Shown in pieces: positions 45,912-56,847 of a stretch of 64,000 nucleotides of DNA. A model generated the notes under the pieces. It was not told the origin of the DNA. It saw only the letters and a program-made list of their open reading frames with translations, and made no database searches. The position numbers were made by a program, and so were the translations under genes. The stretch's first letter is position 1, and every line of letters begins with the position of its first letter. Origin of the DNA: Orientallactaga sibirica (Eukaryota > Chordata > Mammalia > Rodentia > Dipodidae); NCBI GenBank assembly GCA_036365145.1, contig JAEOAD010000040.1:17432501-17496500 (forward strand), in the 5' to 3' direction.

Positions 45912-46453
45912 TACTAATAATACTTGTAAAGGGCTCCTTGGATGGTTTTGAAGGGTTCATGTGCCAAGAGTCACAGGGACTGTGGGATGACGCTCATGGG
46001 ACCAGACAAGAAGAACATGGCTCTGACCATATCTCCGGTGCCTTTGTATAAGTCTCTGCTTCCCCTTCTCAGCCCTGCTTAACCTCCCAGAGTCACCTTG
46101 GGAAGGGGCCAGAGCCAGGTAGAACCCTGAATACTGTGCACGCATTGTGAAAAGCAGCAACGTCTCTTATCTGTGAAGCAGGTACTAAGGCTCGCCTGAG
46201 TTTCAGCCGCAGATTTTTGTTCATGTCACACTTTGCCCTGCCTGTCCTGCTCAGACTCCATAATCCTTTGGTGTTCTCTCTCTGTCATGATGCACGGTGT
46301 CGTCCAGAGTCAAAACCCTTCACCCTCAAATGTTGTGGACTCTTCCTTCTAAGTTGTCCTGTGTCCCTGTTTCCCTCCTGCCACTGACCTGGTCCAGAAC
46401 CTCACTGCCTCCTGCTCTGCACGCATCTTCCACGCTGCTTTTTAATAATGACC

Positions 46454-46540
46454 TGCACTTGTGGCGCCGGGCATTAAACCCAGGGCCTCGTGCATGCTAG
46501 GTCAATACTCTACTGAGTATTTGAGCTATGCCCCTGGCAA
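46454..46540 (-). mobile_element. ID-like SINE
   Basis: cccagggcctcgtgcatgct followed by tactctactgagtatttgag is a reversed ID-type head. Confidence 0.6.
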
Positions 46541-46559
46541 TAATTAACTTTTCAAAAAC

Positions 46560-46950
46560 GGGCCACATTCTAGCACTCCTTATGACCCTCTTAGAACCAC
46601 CCAGAATAACTCCAACCTCCTCAACACTGGCATGTGATCATTGTCCTAAGGTAACCCTCAACCTTTTTTGGTGCCATTTCCTACTTGCACTGAGCTTTAT
46701 CCCCCGAGTTTTAACCATATCTCTGTTTCTTTCAGTTCCCCAAATATTCAGTGTTCTTTCATGTCCCCCTCCCTCCCCGCAGCCTTTTAGCTTTCTCTGA
46801 AGGAAAATTCCTACTTATCCCTTGAAAGCCACATCTAGCTATCACTTCCTCCCTGCACCCCAAGCTTCTCCTGGCCCTTCCCTGCCCACATACCATCATA
46901 CCAGAGATCACAGAGCCTCCTCGTCTCTAGATCATGTCTCATCCCCACCG
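46560..46950 (-). mobile_element. Possible L2-like remnant
   Basis: Pyrimidine-rich text with tttggtgccatttcctac and ctgtttctttcagttcccc weakly resembles an antisense L2 3' end. 46951-47390 shows nothing recognisable. Confidence 0.3.
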
Positions 46951-47397
46951 TGCGCGGTGTGGTCCTCCTGTAGAGACCTTCCACTCCTTCCTTCCCTAAC
47001 CCTGAAACTCCAGCAAACAGCACTGTGACCGGTTCCCACCTGCTGTTCTGAGTGAACAACTCAAACTTGAACTTTCATTTGCCAGTTTTGAGACAGGATA
47101 GGAAGACAGGAACTATTAAGGATGGGGCATGGCAAGGGAAATAAAGCCCTCACCCCTGGATCAAGTTTTTCCTTTCCTGCTGGGTGAGAGTCAGAAGAAT
47201 TTAGTACAACTGATGAAGACAAAGCATTCCACAGAGATAACGCCCCTCCTAAGGACCCCGTAGGCGTAGGCAGGGGTGTTCACAACACCCGCTGAGCTGG
47301 CCTTATGGCCAGCACACTTGTGAACTCAAGTTTAACCTTTATTAGCACTCCTCCCTTATCCCTAAACCTCAGTAACATGCCTCATAAAACCACCATA

Positions 47398-47483
47398 TGA
47401 ATTCCAGGTCAGTGAGACCCTACCTCGAAAAACCAAAACAAAATCAAAAAGAAAAACAAACAAACAAAATAACCAAAAAAAAT
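47398..47483 (+). mobile_element. B1 SINE 3' fragment
   Basis: gaattccaggtcagtgagac to the CAAA tail; flanked by ccaccatatga on both sides (47388, 47486), so it inserted as a truncated copy. Confidence 0.82.
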
Positions 47484-47579
47484 TCCACCATATGATTTTA
47501 TTTGCCAAAGGAATTTCTTTATGAAATAAGTCAACCAGGGTCATGTGTTTTTAATTTAAATTTTAAATTCTACCTGATT

Positions 47580-47791
47580 TAAAAAAATATTTTACTTATT
47601 TATTTATTAGAAAAAGAGACAGAGAGAGGAAGAGGCCAGGTGTGCCAGGGCCTCCAGCCACTGCAAACAAACTCCACATGCATGCACCACTTTTGTGCAT
47701 CTGGCTTTACTTGGGTACTGGAAAATTGAACCCCAGGCCAGCAGGCTTTGTAAGCAAGTGCCTTTAATCACTGAGCCATCTCCCCAGCCCT
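47580..47791 (-). mobile_element. DIP SINE
   Basis: Antisense copy about 100 bases upstream of TEC exon 3. Confidence 0.87.
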
Positions 47792-47887
47792 TGAATCAGT
47801 GATTTCATTAGCAAACATGACTGTTCAAACACTTTTCTTATTGTCTTACGATGGCAATGCATCTCCTTCCTTGTTTTCTTTTCACAG

Positions 47888-47992
47888 AAAAAATACCGAA
47901 AAGGGTTTATTGATATTTCAAAAATCAAGTGTGTGGAGATAGTGAAGAACGATGACGGCATCATTCCCTGTCAAAATAAATACCCATTCCAG
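47888..47992 (+). CDS. TEC: TEC exon 3: PH domain, middle
   Basis: Codes residues 47-81 (35 codons, phase 0 at both ends), starting KKYRKGFIDISKIKCVEIVK and ending CQNKYPFQ. The acceptor is a long pyrimidine tract ending ttcacag at 47887; the donor gtgagc starts at 47993. It continues the PH beta-sandwich. The YPFQ strand at its end leads directly into the next exon. The exon lies 31 kb downstream of exon 2, surrounded by SINE-rich intron. No frameshift or stop is present. Confidence 0.97.
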
Positions 47993-48249
47993 GTGAGCTG
48001 GCCGATTTTTGCATGGATGCAGTGGCGGGATTGCATTTGTGTTTTTGGTTTGACACGACACTTCCCGTCACGGGCTTTGTGGCTGATTTGGGAGGTTCCT
48101 TTGTCACCTTAACAGTGCTTGCTGTTCTTCAGGAACTGCTTGTACCTTCGTCAAACATTATTTTCTTCTCGTTTCGGATGTTAGATTCTTCCAAGGTCTA
48201 TAGTCCCTATGTCCCAGGTCGTATTCACTACTATTCACATTTATTGTAG

Positions 48250-49310
48250 AACATTTAGATGGAGTTGGGGCTGGGACTGACCGAATGATGACATTTTCTC
48301 TGCATCTGAGCAGCTAGGAGGTGGCAGGAGGGAGTTATTTCAAACAGAGATGACTTGAAGAGGCTGCTTGTGAGGAGCAAGTTACTCTTCGCACCATGTG
48401 GTGATTAAACTGCTTTCCCCCCTTCTAGTGATCTTGTTACACAAAGGGGATCAATGTCATCCCACCCTCACTTAGACTGAGGAAGGCAGGGCTCACAGGT
48501 CATGAATGTCATTTAGAGCTGTTCCCTGAATGAACAGTGAGCCAAGGATACGCTCGCCTCGCTCCCAAGGAGAACGGATGTGACCATTTATGGCCACTCA
48601 GCATCCATGCCAGGACCCTGGTACCCACAGGCCCCAAAGACTTAGGAGTGTCGAGTTGGACTCTGACATTCAGAGTTGACCTCAGGCTGCACCGAATGCC
48701 TTGTAATATCCCGCCATTCCTTTTTCTGGTTGAGGGATTACTATGAGTTTTTTTAATCCTTTGTCTTCTTGTGGAATCAATACTGAAGAACGCACATGGG
48801 GTATACTTATTGAAAGCTCAATCACTTATGAACCAATGAATTCGGACATCAGAGGTCACTTGCCAATATCATGCTTTATACAAAGAAAGTTTACATTCAC
48901 TTATTATTCAAAAGTAAAAGGGAAAAATAACAATTGTACATCAAAACAATCAACAAGACAGGAAAAATCCACCTCTAATCAAGTGAAAAATCTAAAGATT
49001 CAGAATAGTGTTTCCCCTTGTGGTCCACATACATTTTACCCCTCCCGATTAAGCGTAGGAATTGAATTGTAAATTCTGGATGGAAAGCCATGGTACCATG
49101 GCTACCTGAGGAGATGCACTGCCTGCTGGAGGTTGGGATGTCTGTGGGTGACATCTTTTATCTAGCTAACAGTTATAATTTTGGATGAGAACTTTCCCTG
49201 TATTCCATATTTGTGAACTCTTTTGGTGGGAGGGGGAAGGACTTTCCTAGATTTCAAATTTTTAATGTAGGAATTTAAAAAATAAAGTTTTATCATTCAT
49301 AAAAAAAAAA
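48250..49310 (+). pseudogene. Possible retrocopy 3' end of an unidentified transcript
   Basis: An AATAAA near 49281 is followed about 16 bases later by a run of roughly 17 A (49302-49316), the layout of a polyadenylated mRNA end. Upstream sequence is SINE-free and holds a 109-codon open frame at 48743-49072 that I do not recognise. The 5' limit is unknown. It may instead be ordinary intron with a chance A-run. Confidence 0.3.
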
Positions 49311-49635
49311 AAAAAAGAAAAGAAACAATGCTTTGCTAGCCAGACTGGGTGGGGGGAGAGGCCGGACTTGTGGGTACTGGAGCAGCACGGGGTGAGCGCT
49401 GGAGAGATCCACACACCTGGGCTGGCACCAGAAGAGAAGAGAGGGAAGGTCTGGAAGGTCGCAGCCTTTATAGCATCCCATTCAGGTATGTAAGGGGAAG
49501 ACCTGATTGGCTAGTAAATTCCATGGGTGGATCTCAGAGCCAGCCCACCTGAGCTGTTTTATTTAGACTGTGGGAAGCGGGGGTGGGGGACAGGGAGCTG
49601 TGCATCTGTCTCAATAAGACATAAGTTCCATTTTA

Positions 49636-49871
49636 AAAAAATTTTATTTATTTGTTTGCAAGCAGAGAGAGAGAGAGATAGAGATAGAGAGAGAGACAGA
49701 AGAGAGGCAGATAGAGAGAGAATGGGCACGCCAGGGCCTCTATACACTGCAAACGAACTCCAGATGCATGTGTCCCTTGTGCTTCAGGCTTATGTGGGTC
49801 CTGGAGAATAGAACCAGGATCCTTTGGCTTTGCAGGCAAACGCCTTAGCCACTTAGCCATTTCTCCAGCCC
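49636..49871 (-). mobile_element. DIP SINE
   Basis: Complete antisense copy between agttccatttt at 49624 and 49873. Confidence 0.91.
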
Positions 49872-49883
49872 GAGTTCCATTTT

Positions 49884-50020
49884 GGGGGGGGGGGAGGTTG
49901 AGGTAGGGTATTGCTCTAGACTAGCCTGACCTGGAATTCACCCTGTAGTCTCAGGGTGGCTTTGAACGCACAGTGATCCTCCGAGTGCTGGGATTAAAGG
50001 CGTGTGCCAACATGCCCAGC
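49884..50020 (-). mobile_element. B1 SINE, internally deleted
   Basis: Antisense; lacks the cctcctacctctgcctccc part. Bounded by agttccatttt at 49873 and 50024. Confidence 0.87.
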
Positions 50021-50204
50021 ACAAGTTCCATTTTTGTCAAGAGTTCTGAGTTCTGCTCTTCTGTCAGGATGAGGTGGCATGTCGGGTGGCACCTCCTGGT
50101 TCTGTTTGAGCCTCAATCCCTAACTGAAACTGCCTTAAAAAAGCTAGCTTTCTCCTACCCTCCTTCACTTACAGAAGTGACTCTGAGGCCAAATGATCCC
50201 ATTG

Positions 50205-50358
50205 GCCTCTTATGCCTGTGTGACAGTCTGTGAGTCATTTATCCTTTCTTTTCTATTTGATGTTCTGAAAAATAAAAATAGTAATAATATTCACTTGAGT
50301 GGGTTGGTGTGAGGATTGAAACAATAAATAGCTAAGACACAGTAAGAGCAAGACTTGT
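50205..50358 (+). mobile_element. MIR
   Basis: tcatttatcctttctttt, aaaatagtaataatattcac and ggtgtgaggattgaaacaat follow sense MIR order. Confidence 0.6.
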
Positions 50359-50371
50359 TAGTTGCCTGCCT

Positions 50372-50440
50372 GCCTTCCTTCCTTCCTTCCTTCCTTCCTT
50401 CCTTCCTTCCTTCCTTCCTTCCTTCCTTCCTTCCTTTCTT
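50372..50440. repeat. (CCTT)n
   Basis: About 15 tetramers forming the tail side of an antisense B1. Confidence 0.94.
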
Positions 50441-50580
50441 TTTCGAGGTAGAGTTTCACTCTAGCTCAGGCTGACCTGGAATTCACTATGTAGTCTCAGG
50501 GTGGCCTTGAACTCATGGCGATCCTCCTTTCTCTGCCTCCTGAATGGTGGGGATTAAAGGCGTGCGCCACCACGCCCGGC
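50441..50580 (-). mobile_element. B1 SINE
   Basis: Full-length antisense copy. Confidence 0.9.
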
Positions 50581-50707
50581 TTATTTCTAAGACTGGTACT
50601 ACTGAGGTTATCTGCACTATGCCTCCTGCCCAGAGCTAGAAGTGACCCAGTTTATATCTTCTTGGCTAAGTGTGTTGAATGTATCTAGGGTGTGTGTGTG
50701 TGGGGGG

Positions 50708-50750
50708 GAGCTAGAGTGAGATCCTACCTTGAATAACCAAAAAAGAACAA
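50708..50750 (+). mobile_element. B1 SINE 3' fragment
   Basis: gagctagagtgagatcctac to a CAAAAAAG tail only. Confidence 0.65.
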
Positions 50751-50941
50751 CAATGACAAAAAGGAGCATTCTTCCCATGCTCCTGATGGGTGTTAAACAT
50801 GTGATGGGGTGGTATATCGTTTTGGGAGCTATAGTTCTCATGATCCCAGACTCAGAATTCGAATTTTTGATAATTAGGATATTTCCAAGAGAGATTCCAA
50901 GAGAGACTTTAGTTGGTTTTAGGAATGATAAAAATAATAGC

Positions 50942-51155
50942 AGGGGCTGGACGCATGGCTCTGTGGTTAAGGCACTTGCCTGCAAAGCCCAACGACCTGG
51001 GTTAGATTCTCCAGTACCCACATAAAGCCAGATAGAAGCACAAAGTGGCACATACATCTAGAGTTCATTTGCAGTGGCTAGAGGCCCTGGTGCGTCCATT
51101 CTGTCTATCCCTCTTTGTCTCCTTCCTGCATGCAAATAAATAATAAAATATATAT
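50942..51155 (+). mobile_element. DIP SINE
   Basis: Complete sense copy. Confidence 0.88.
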
Positions 51156-51208
51156 ATAAAAACAGAGCAAAAAGCATTCCATTCTTGAACCATTTAAAAC
51201 TGTTGAGA

Positions 51209-51383
51209 TGAGCTGGGCGTGGTGGTGCACGCCTTTAATCCCAGCACTTGGGAGGCAGAGGTAGGAGGATCGCTGTGAGTTCGAGGCCACCCTGAGACTA
51301 CAGAGTGAATTCAGGTCAGCTTGGGCTAGAGTGAGACCCTACTTCAAAAAAACAAAACCAAATCAGAACAAAACAAAACAAAA
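51209..51383 (+). mobile_element. B1 SINE
   Basis: Full-length sense copy; aaaactgttgag at both ends. Confidence 0.91.
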
Positions 51384-51395
51384 ACTGTTGAGTTG

Positions 51396-51582
51396 AGAAC
51401 AGAGCATGGTGGCCCATGCCTAAAATCTCAGCACTGAGGCAGGAGGCTCTCTGTGAGTTTGAGGCCAGCCTGGGCCACAAAGTGAATTCTAGGTCAGTCT
51501 AGGCTAGAGTGAGACTCTGCCTCAAAACACCAAAGAAGAAACAAACAAACAAAAACAAACCAACACAAACCAACAAACAAAA
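51396..51582 (+). mobile_element. B1 SINE, diverged
   Basis: Sense copy with CAAA-rich tail. Confidence 0.83.
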
Positions 51583-52035
51583 TATGCTGAGATGAATACA
51601 TTTAGGAGCAGTTCAAGAATCTTAAAAAAATTAATCAAGAAGAGGAAAACTTAAACTTTAGCTATGTAATTTAAACCCACAGGATTTGAAAGTCGATGAA
51701 AGTCCTCTCTCAGAAATGAAGGAAGTGTAGATGCTAGTTGCATATCTTGACACTGACATTTTGCATCAAGTTTAGAGGCAAGGTTACAGAAAGGAGAAGT
51801 AGGCACTTTCAAGAGAAAACGGGAGCTAACCTCCCTTCAAGCATATTCAGGGAGGAACCAGCTGCTAGTTAGCCACCTTCACCACATTTCCTTGGATGAG
51901 TCATTTCCGGTAGAGCTGGGGGTTCCCCAGGAGATGGCATGGCCTTCCTGGGTTTTAAAACCAAATCTGTCTATCCATTTGACATCTGGGCTGTTCCTGT
52001 ACATCACACTGTCATGAAAAGAATCTACTGGAGGG

Positions 52036-52125
52036 AGCTGGGGATGTAGCTCAGTGCTAGAGCCTGTTACCCAGCACGTGTGAAGTCCCGAGCTTGATCC
52101 CTATCATTGCAAAAAGGAAAACACA
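52036..52125 (+). mobile_element. ID SINE
   Basis: gctggggatgtagctcagtg head, altered B box (gagcttgatccc), A-rich tail. Retroposed copy, not a tRNA gene. Confidence 0.72.
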
Positions 52126-52136
52126 TTCTGTTTTAT

Positions 52137-52363
52137 GTTTATTTTTTTGGAGAGAGCAAGAGAGACAGAGACACAGAGAGAATTAGTGTGTCAGGGCCAC
52201 AGCCACTACAATAGAAGGTCAGACGCTTTCACCACCTGGTGGGCATGTGCGACCTTGCACTTGCCTCACCTCGAGTCTGGCTTACGTGGGATCTGGAGAG
52301 TCAAACATGGGTCCTTAGGCTTCTTAGGCAAGCGTCTTAACTGCTAAATCATCTCTCCAGCCC
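52137..52363 (-). mobile_element. DIP SINE, long form
   Basis: Antisense; contains ggtgggcatgtgcgaccttg. Flanked by gaaaacac/gaaaacca copies. Confidence 0.89.
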
Positions 52364-52383
52364 GAAAACCACCTTCTTCTTAA

Positions 52384-52790
52384 AAAAAATTTTTTTTAAA
52401 TTTATTTTTATTGCCAACTTCCTTAATTGTAGACAATATCTCATTGTTCTTTCCTCCCTCCTCCCACTTTCCCCTTTGAAACTCCACTCTCCATCATATC
52501 CCTTCCCCCTCTCAATCAGTCTCTCTTTTCATTTTGATGTTATCACCTTTTTCTCCAATAATGATGGTCTTGTGTAGGTAGGGTCAGGCACTGTGAACAA
52601 AAACCACATTCTTGAATTAGTGAATGAGTGCAGGAGGGCACAGGCAGAAGTGGGCAAGACTATTAAGTGAGTGGTGTTGCTGAGAATATTCCTTCCGTGT
52701 TGAAGTGGTTTCTGGACTTTCACAAGGAAGCATGCCAAGCTCTTCTTTTTCTCTCCGACAGCCTCTGGGGCTGTAATAGGGTGACTCACC
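52384..52790 (-). mobile_element. L1 3'-end fragment
   Basis: tttttattgccaacttcctt, then C-rich and ctctcaatcagtctctcttt: the same L1 3' family as 4038, diverged. Confidence 0.65.
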
Positions 52791-53046
52791 AGCACACCTG
52801 ACTCACACAAGAACCCTAGCTCCCGTGTCTACTCTGCCGTGGGAGCTGCTCACGTGGATAACGTGGAAGTTGGTTCACATGGTATGAATTAGGCTTTGCT
52901 GAAGGAAATAGACTGGTTCCCAAATATCTCCCCAGACTCCCAAAGTACTTGAGATGTCAAACTTAAATGTTTATTATTTGGTTTGAAGGTAGCACTTCTA
53001 AATATTTATTGTACAAATACAAAAGTGTCCCATGTTAAAAACAATG

Positions 53047-53235
53047 TCCAGCTGGGGATGGTGGTGCACGCCTTTAATCCCAGCACTCAGGTGTCAGAGG
53101 TAGGAGGATCGGTGTGAGTTCGAGGCCATCCTGAAACTGCATAGTGAATTTTAGGTCAGCCTGGACTAGAGAGAGACCCTACCTTGAAAAACCAAAGCAG
53201 ACAAACAAACAAAAACAACAACAACAACAAAAACC
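53047..53235 (+). mobile_element. B1 SINE
   Basis: Sense copy with CAACAA tail; aatgtcc at both ends. Confidence 0.89.
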
Positions 53236-53294
53236 CCAATGTCCCATGTTAGCAAGATAATGGATTAAGCTAGCTTTAGTTCATGCATACAGAT

Positions 53295-53375
53295 AGATTG
53301 CTGCTCTAGGGATTAAACAAGGCAGTATATATAAATGCTTAGGCCAATGTAGGGTATCAGTAAATTATTATTCCA
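53295..53375 (+). mobile_element. MIR fragment
   Basis: gggattaaacaaggcagtat and aaatgcttaggccaatgtag resemble the sense MIR 3' half. Confidence 0.5.
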
Positions 53376-53982
53376 AAGCAAATGATTATTATAATGCACT
53401 GTAGGTTTCTGGAAAGCTCAGAGCCCTAGGTTTCTTTCTAGACATATCCGTGTCAATTAAAAATGACTTTTCCTGGTACACTGAGACCTCATTCTTCTTC
53501 TGTCAAGACTTGGCTGAGCAGACAAATGAGGGTAAGGCGTGAAAATCATGCGGCGAACCAGAAAACACATGTCCCTACATCTCCTTCAGCACTTTATTTC
53601 TCTAGTGTTATGTCTCGCATTCTGTCTTGTAGCAAGGCATTTCCAGTGAGGTTTTAGGAATATATTTGATTCACTGTGTGTCTTAGACAGTTCACAGAAA
53701 GGACTGCATGGTATAGCGTGTTATTCGTTCTATGATGTTCACATGGCCGGCAGAGGGCTTGTGTTTGATTGAAATGAAGGGAAGGAGTTATCAGCTATTG
53801 ACTAATGAGTTCATCAGTGGTTCGTTTTCAATCCAGTGGGTTTTGACTCGCTAAAGGGACGTGTATAACAGAATGCAGTACTTTTTTTGCCAGTCCAAGT
53901 ATTTCTGCCTTTTGGTCAGCATTAGGGATACAACCACAGACTAGTGATAAAGTTCCTACTTTAATTTCTCAGGCATACTTAT

Positions 53983-54131
53983 TTATTTGGTTTTTCAAGG
54001 TGGGGTCTCGTTCCAGCCCAGGCTGTCCTGGAATTCACTATGTAGTTTCAGGGTGGCCTCGAATTCATGGCTCTCCTCCTATCTCTGCCTCCCAAGTGCT
54101 GGGATTAAAAGTGTGTGCCAACATGCCTGGC
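53983..54131 (-). mobile_element. B1 SINE
   Basis: Antisense copy flanked by tcaggcata on both sides. Confidence 0.89.
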
Positions 54132-54146
54132 TTCAGGCATATTTTT

Positions 54147-54383
54147 AAAAAAATACTTAATTTAATTTATTTATTTGAGAGAGGGTGGAGGGGAGATAGA
54201 GAGAGAGAGAGAGAGAGAGAGGGAGGGAGGGAATGAGCATGCCAGGGCCTTTAGTCAGAGCAAATGAACTCCAAACGCTTGTGCCACCATGTGCATCTGG
54301 TTTATGTGGATACTGGGGAACCGAACCTGGGTCCTTCGGCTTTACAGGCAAGTGCCTTAACTGCTAAGCCATCTCTCCATCCC
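54147..54383 (-). mobile_element. DIP SINE
   Basis: Complete antisense copy with (GA)n tail. Confidence 0.88.
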
Positions 54384-54387
54384 GGAT

Positions 54388-54790
54388 GTGCTTTATTTTT
54401 ATTTTTTTATTAAGTAGAAACTTTGTATGGAGGCATCATGTGTTGGTACCATCATTTCCCTCCTCCCTGCCCCCATCCCACTCCTCAGTGGGGTTGCTGG
54501 TATTCCCCCATGGGATTGTGGGTTCTGAGTTGTGGGAGCAGCAGGCAGTCATTGGGGAGGGGAAGCAATGCCTGTGGATATTCCCTCCCAACCTGTGGCT
54601 CTTAGGATCTATCCACCTCCTCTTCCACAAAATTCCCTGAGCTGTGGTAGGTGTGTTTTAAGTCTACTTTAGTGTTGAGCTCTCCGCAGCTTCTGGCTTT
54701 CTGCTTTGGTGTGTTTTGAGTGTTCTCAGTGTCTGTCTCTGTCACCCTGGTGCAGGTTGTCAGGCTCGCCGTGGAGGCAGCACTCTTGTT
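54388..54790 (-). mobile_element. L1 3'-end fragment
   Basis: C-rich tccctcctccctgcccccat and ctgtggctcttaggatctat continue in L1 3'UTR style. It ends about 180 bases before exon 4; the 3' limit is uncertain. Confidence 0.5.
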
Positions 54791-54966
54791 CAGTGGATGT
54801 GCTCTTGTAAGAAAGGTATCCAGGTTCTTTGGATCTCAAGTCAGGAACTTATTTTCTTCCAGCCATTCAAGAATCATTTCTGGACACCTGTGCTATCAAG
54901 GATTTGCTAGACAGAAGCGTTCAGTCTAAGTATCTCTCACGAGTTCCATCTTTTGCTTTATTTCAG

Positions 54967-55048
54967 GTTGTTCATGATGTTAATACCCTTTACATTTTTG
55001 CACCTAGTCCCCAAAGCAGGGACCGGTGGGTGAGGAAGTTAAAAGAAG
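54967..55048 (+). CDS. TEC: TEC exon 4: end of PH domain
   Basis: Codes residues 82-108 and the first base of codon 109 (82 nt). It reads [20 protein letters not shown] and then WVRKLKE. It contains Trp102, the near-invariant tryptophan of the C-terminal PH helix. The acceptor is tttatttcag ending at 54966 and the donor gtgagt starts at 55049. Val86 differs from the Ala I recall in human and mouse, a mild change. About 180 bases upstream lies the end of an antisense L1 3' fragment. Confidence 0.97.
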
Positions 55049-55215
55049 GTGAGTGCTCATGTAACCTGCCAAGACAACACAATATCATGACCACTAAAAT
55101 GGACACATTGCTAATATGTCTCTCACATTGATAATCACTCAATCTACAGTCGGTGCTTCTCCAAGGACAATCAGTTCAGTGATGTCAACATATTGAAGAT
55201 AACTTCCTTTTTAAT

Positions 55216-55437
55216 TTTTTCAAAAATACTTTACTTATTTGTTTATATGAGAGAGAGAAAGAAGCAGAAAAAGAAAGTAGAGAATGGACACACCAGGGTC
55301 TCCAGTCATAGCAAACAAACTCTAAATGCATGTACTGTCTTGTACGTCTGGCTTTACGTGGGTACTGGGGAATTGAACTTGGGTCCTTTGGCTTTGCCAT
55401 CAGGTGCCTTAATCACTAACCACTAACTTAACCACCC
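55216..55437 (-). mobile_element. DIP SINE
   Basis: Antisense copy with altered head end. Confidence 0.82.
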
Positions 55438-55445
55438 TTTCAAAT

Positions 55446-55652
55446 TAAAAAAAATATTTTTCTTTATTTGTAAGCAGAGAGACAGAGGGGCGAGGGAAGA
55501 ATGGGCAAGCCAGGCCTCTTGCCACTGCAAACAAACTCCAGATGCCCTTGCCACTTTGTGCATCTGGCTTTATGTGGGTATGGGGGAATCGAACGTGGGC
55601 CGTCATACTGTGCAAGCAAGTGCCTTTAACCACTGAGTCTTTTCTCTAGACC
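55446..55652 (-). mobile_element. DIP SINE
   Basis: Antisense copy in tandem with the previous one; acttcctttttaa lies before the pair (55201) and after it (55658). Confidence 0.84.
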
Positions 55653-56031
55653 TCAACTTCCTTTTTAAAAATCTGATTCTTTCTAGTTGCACATAGTTTC
55701 TAAGAAAAACATACTCTCATCCAGTATGCAATGTGTTGAAAGGTGTGGACTTCCATGATAACAGAATTTGGCATTTTTCTAAGAAATTGCCTGTGCAATC
55801 AACATTTGGTGTGGATAGATTCACATATTCATGAAGTGTATAAATGGGTAATTTATTCCACACTTATGGAACACAGTGGCATGGGCTGACTTTTGCATTT
55901 ACCCATCATTGTGTACAAGTGGTCGCTTTTGCTCATAACAGTGTTTCAGAAAATAAAAGAAGGAAAAGAGAATCATTTAGTTTTTTTCTAAGTGCTAAAT
56001 TGTGTAACATTATAATGGTGTTCTTATCACG

Positions 56032-56322
56032 TTAGTTACTGTCTCACTGCTGGGACAAAACACTTAACCAGAAGCAGCTTATGGGAGGGAAGGGTTTATT
56101 TTGGGTTATAGTGTGGAGGGGAAGTTTCATCATGGTGGAAAAAGCATGGCAGAGCAGACAGTGGGATGCACATCTTGTCACATAGCCGGGAGGAAGCAGC
56201 AAGCATCAGCTTCCTGTGACAGTTGGAGTTGGACTAATAAACCTCAAAGTTCTGGCCCCAGTGACACACCTCCTCCAGCGAGGCTCCACGGCCCAAAGGC
56301 TCCACCAGCCAGGAATTAGCTT
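56032..56322. repeat. Unclassified repeat, copy E
   Basis: ttatgggagggaagggttta core and agtgacacacctcctccag; end cut by a DIP fragment. Confidence 0.6.
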
Positions 56323-56324
56323 GC

Positions 56325-56440
56325 TGGTGCATGTGTCCGGAGTTCATTTGTAGTGGCTAGAGACCCTGGCACACCCATTCTCTCTCTCTCTCTGTGCTTC
56401 TTTCTCGCTCAAATAATATATAAATAAAAATATTTAAAAG
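56325..56440 (+). mobile_element. DIP SINE, head missing
   Basis: Sense body and tail only; ends 43 bases before TEC exon 5. Confidence 0.8.
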
Positions 56441-56483
56441 TGTAGTCTGTTTTGCTAACCAGTAATGTATCTGTGAATTACAG

Positions 56484-56612
56484 AGATAAAGAATAACAAT
56501 AATATCATGATTAAATATCACCCTAAGTTTTGGGCGGATGGAAGTTACCAGTGCTGCAGACAAACTGAAAAACTAGCCCCTGGATGTGAAAAATATAATC
56601 TCTTTGAGATTA
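56484..56612 (+). CDS. TEC: TEC exon 5: Btk-type zinc motif
   Basis: Completes codon 109, codes residues 110-151 and gives the first base of codon 152 (129 nt). It contains the Btk motif that packs against the PH domain and binds zinc: His121, Cys132, Cys133 and Cys143, all present. The acceptor reads gtgaattacag, ending at 56483, with an interrupted pyrimidine tract; a good branch-site candidate, gctaac, lies near 56452. The donor gtaagt starts at 56613. The end reads LFEI before the junction, where I recall LFES in human and mouse, so residue 151 is Ile instead of Ser. Confidence 0.96.
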
Positions 56613-56847
56613 GTAAGTATTCATATTTTACTCTAATTTATACACTCAGAATGAACATATTGTTGGGGTAATGAGAAGGTGACAATGATTTTGATCTGGA
56701 TGCAGTAGAGTGTACTGTTTGAAAAAGCACAAGTGTAGGGTCGTTCATAAGAATAATTACATTTAGTTAGCAGTAGAATTTTATGGAATCAAAAGGTAGA
56801 CTCTGTTAGAGAGCTCTCATCACACCATTGAAACCTGTTAAAAATGA

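Larger units (their letters stand above)
47993..54966 (+). other. TEC: TEC intron 3
   Basis: A 7.0-kb intron. 47993-49620 is free of SINEs and holds a possible retrocopy 3' end near 49302. 51583-52035, 52800-53045, 53376-53980 and 54790-54966 show no element that I recognise. Confidence 0.85.
55049..56483 (+). other. TEC: TEC intron 4
   Basis: A 1.4-kb intron. It contains two tandem antisense DIP copies, one copy of the unclassified repeat and a DIP fragment. 55653-56030 shows nothing recognisable. Confidence 0.85.

Noticed and set aside
48743..49072. 109-codon open frame as an independent gene
   Set aside because: No family I recognise, no splice or promoter signals; at most part of a retrocopy.
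52036..52125. tRNA gene
   Set aside because: The tRNA-like boxes belong to an ID SINE with degenerate B box and A-rich tail; no cloverleaf 3' half. The same applies to all DIP heads.
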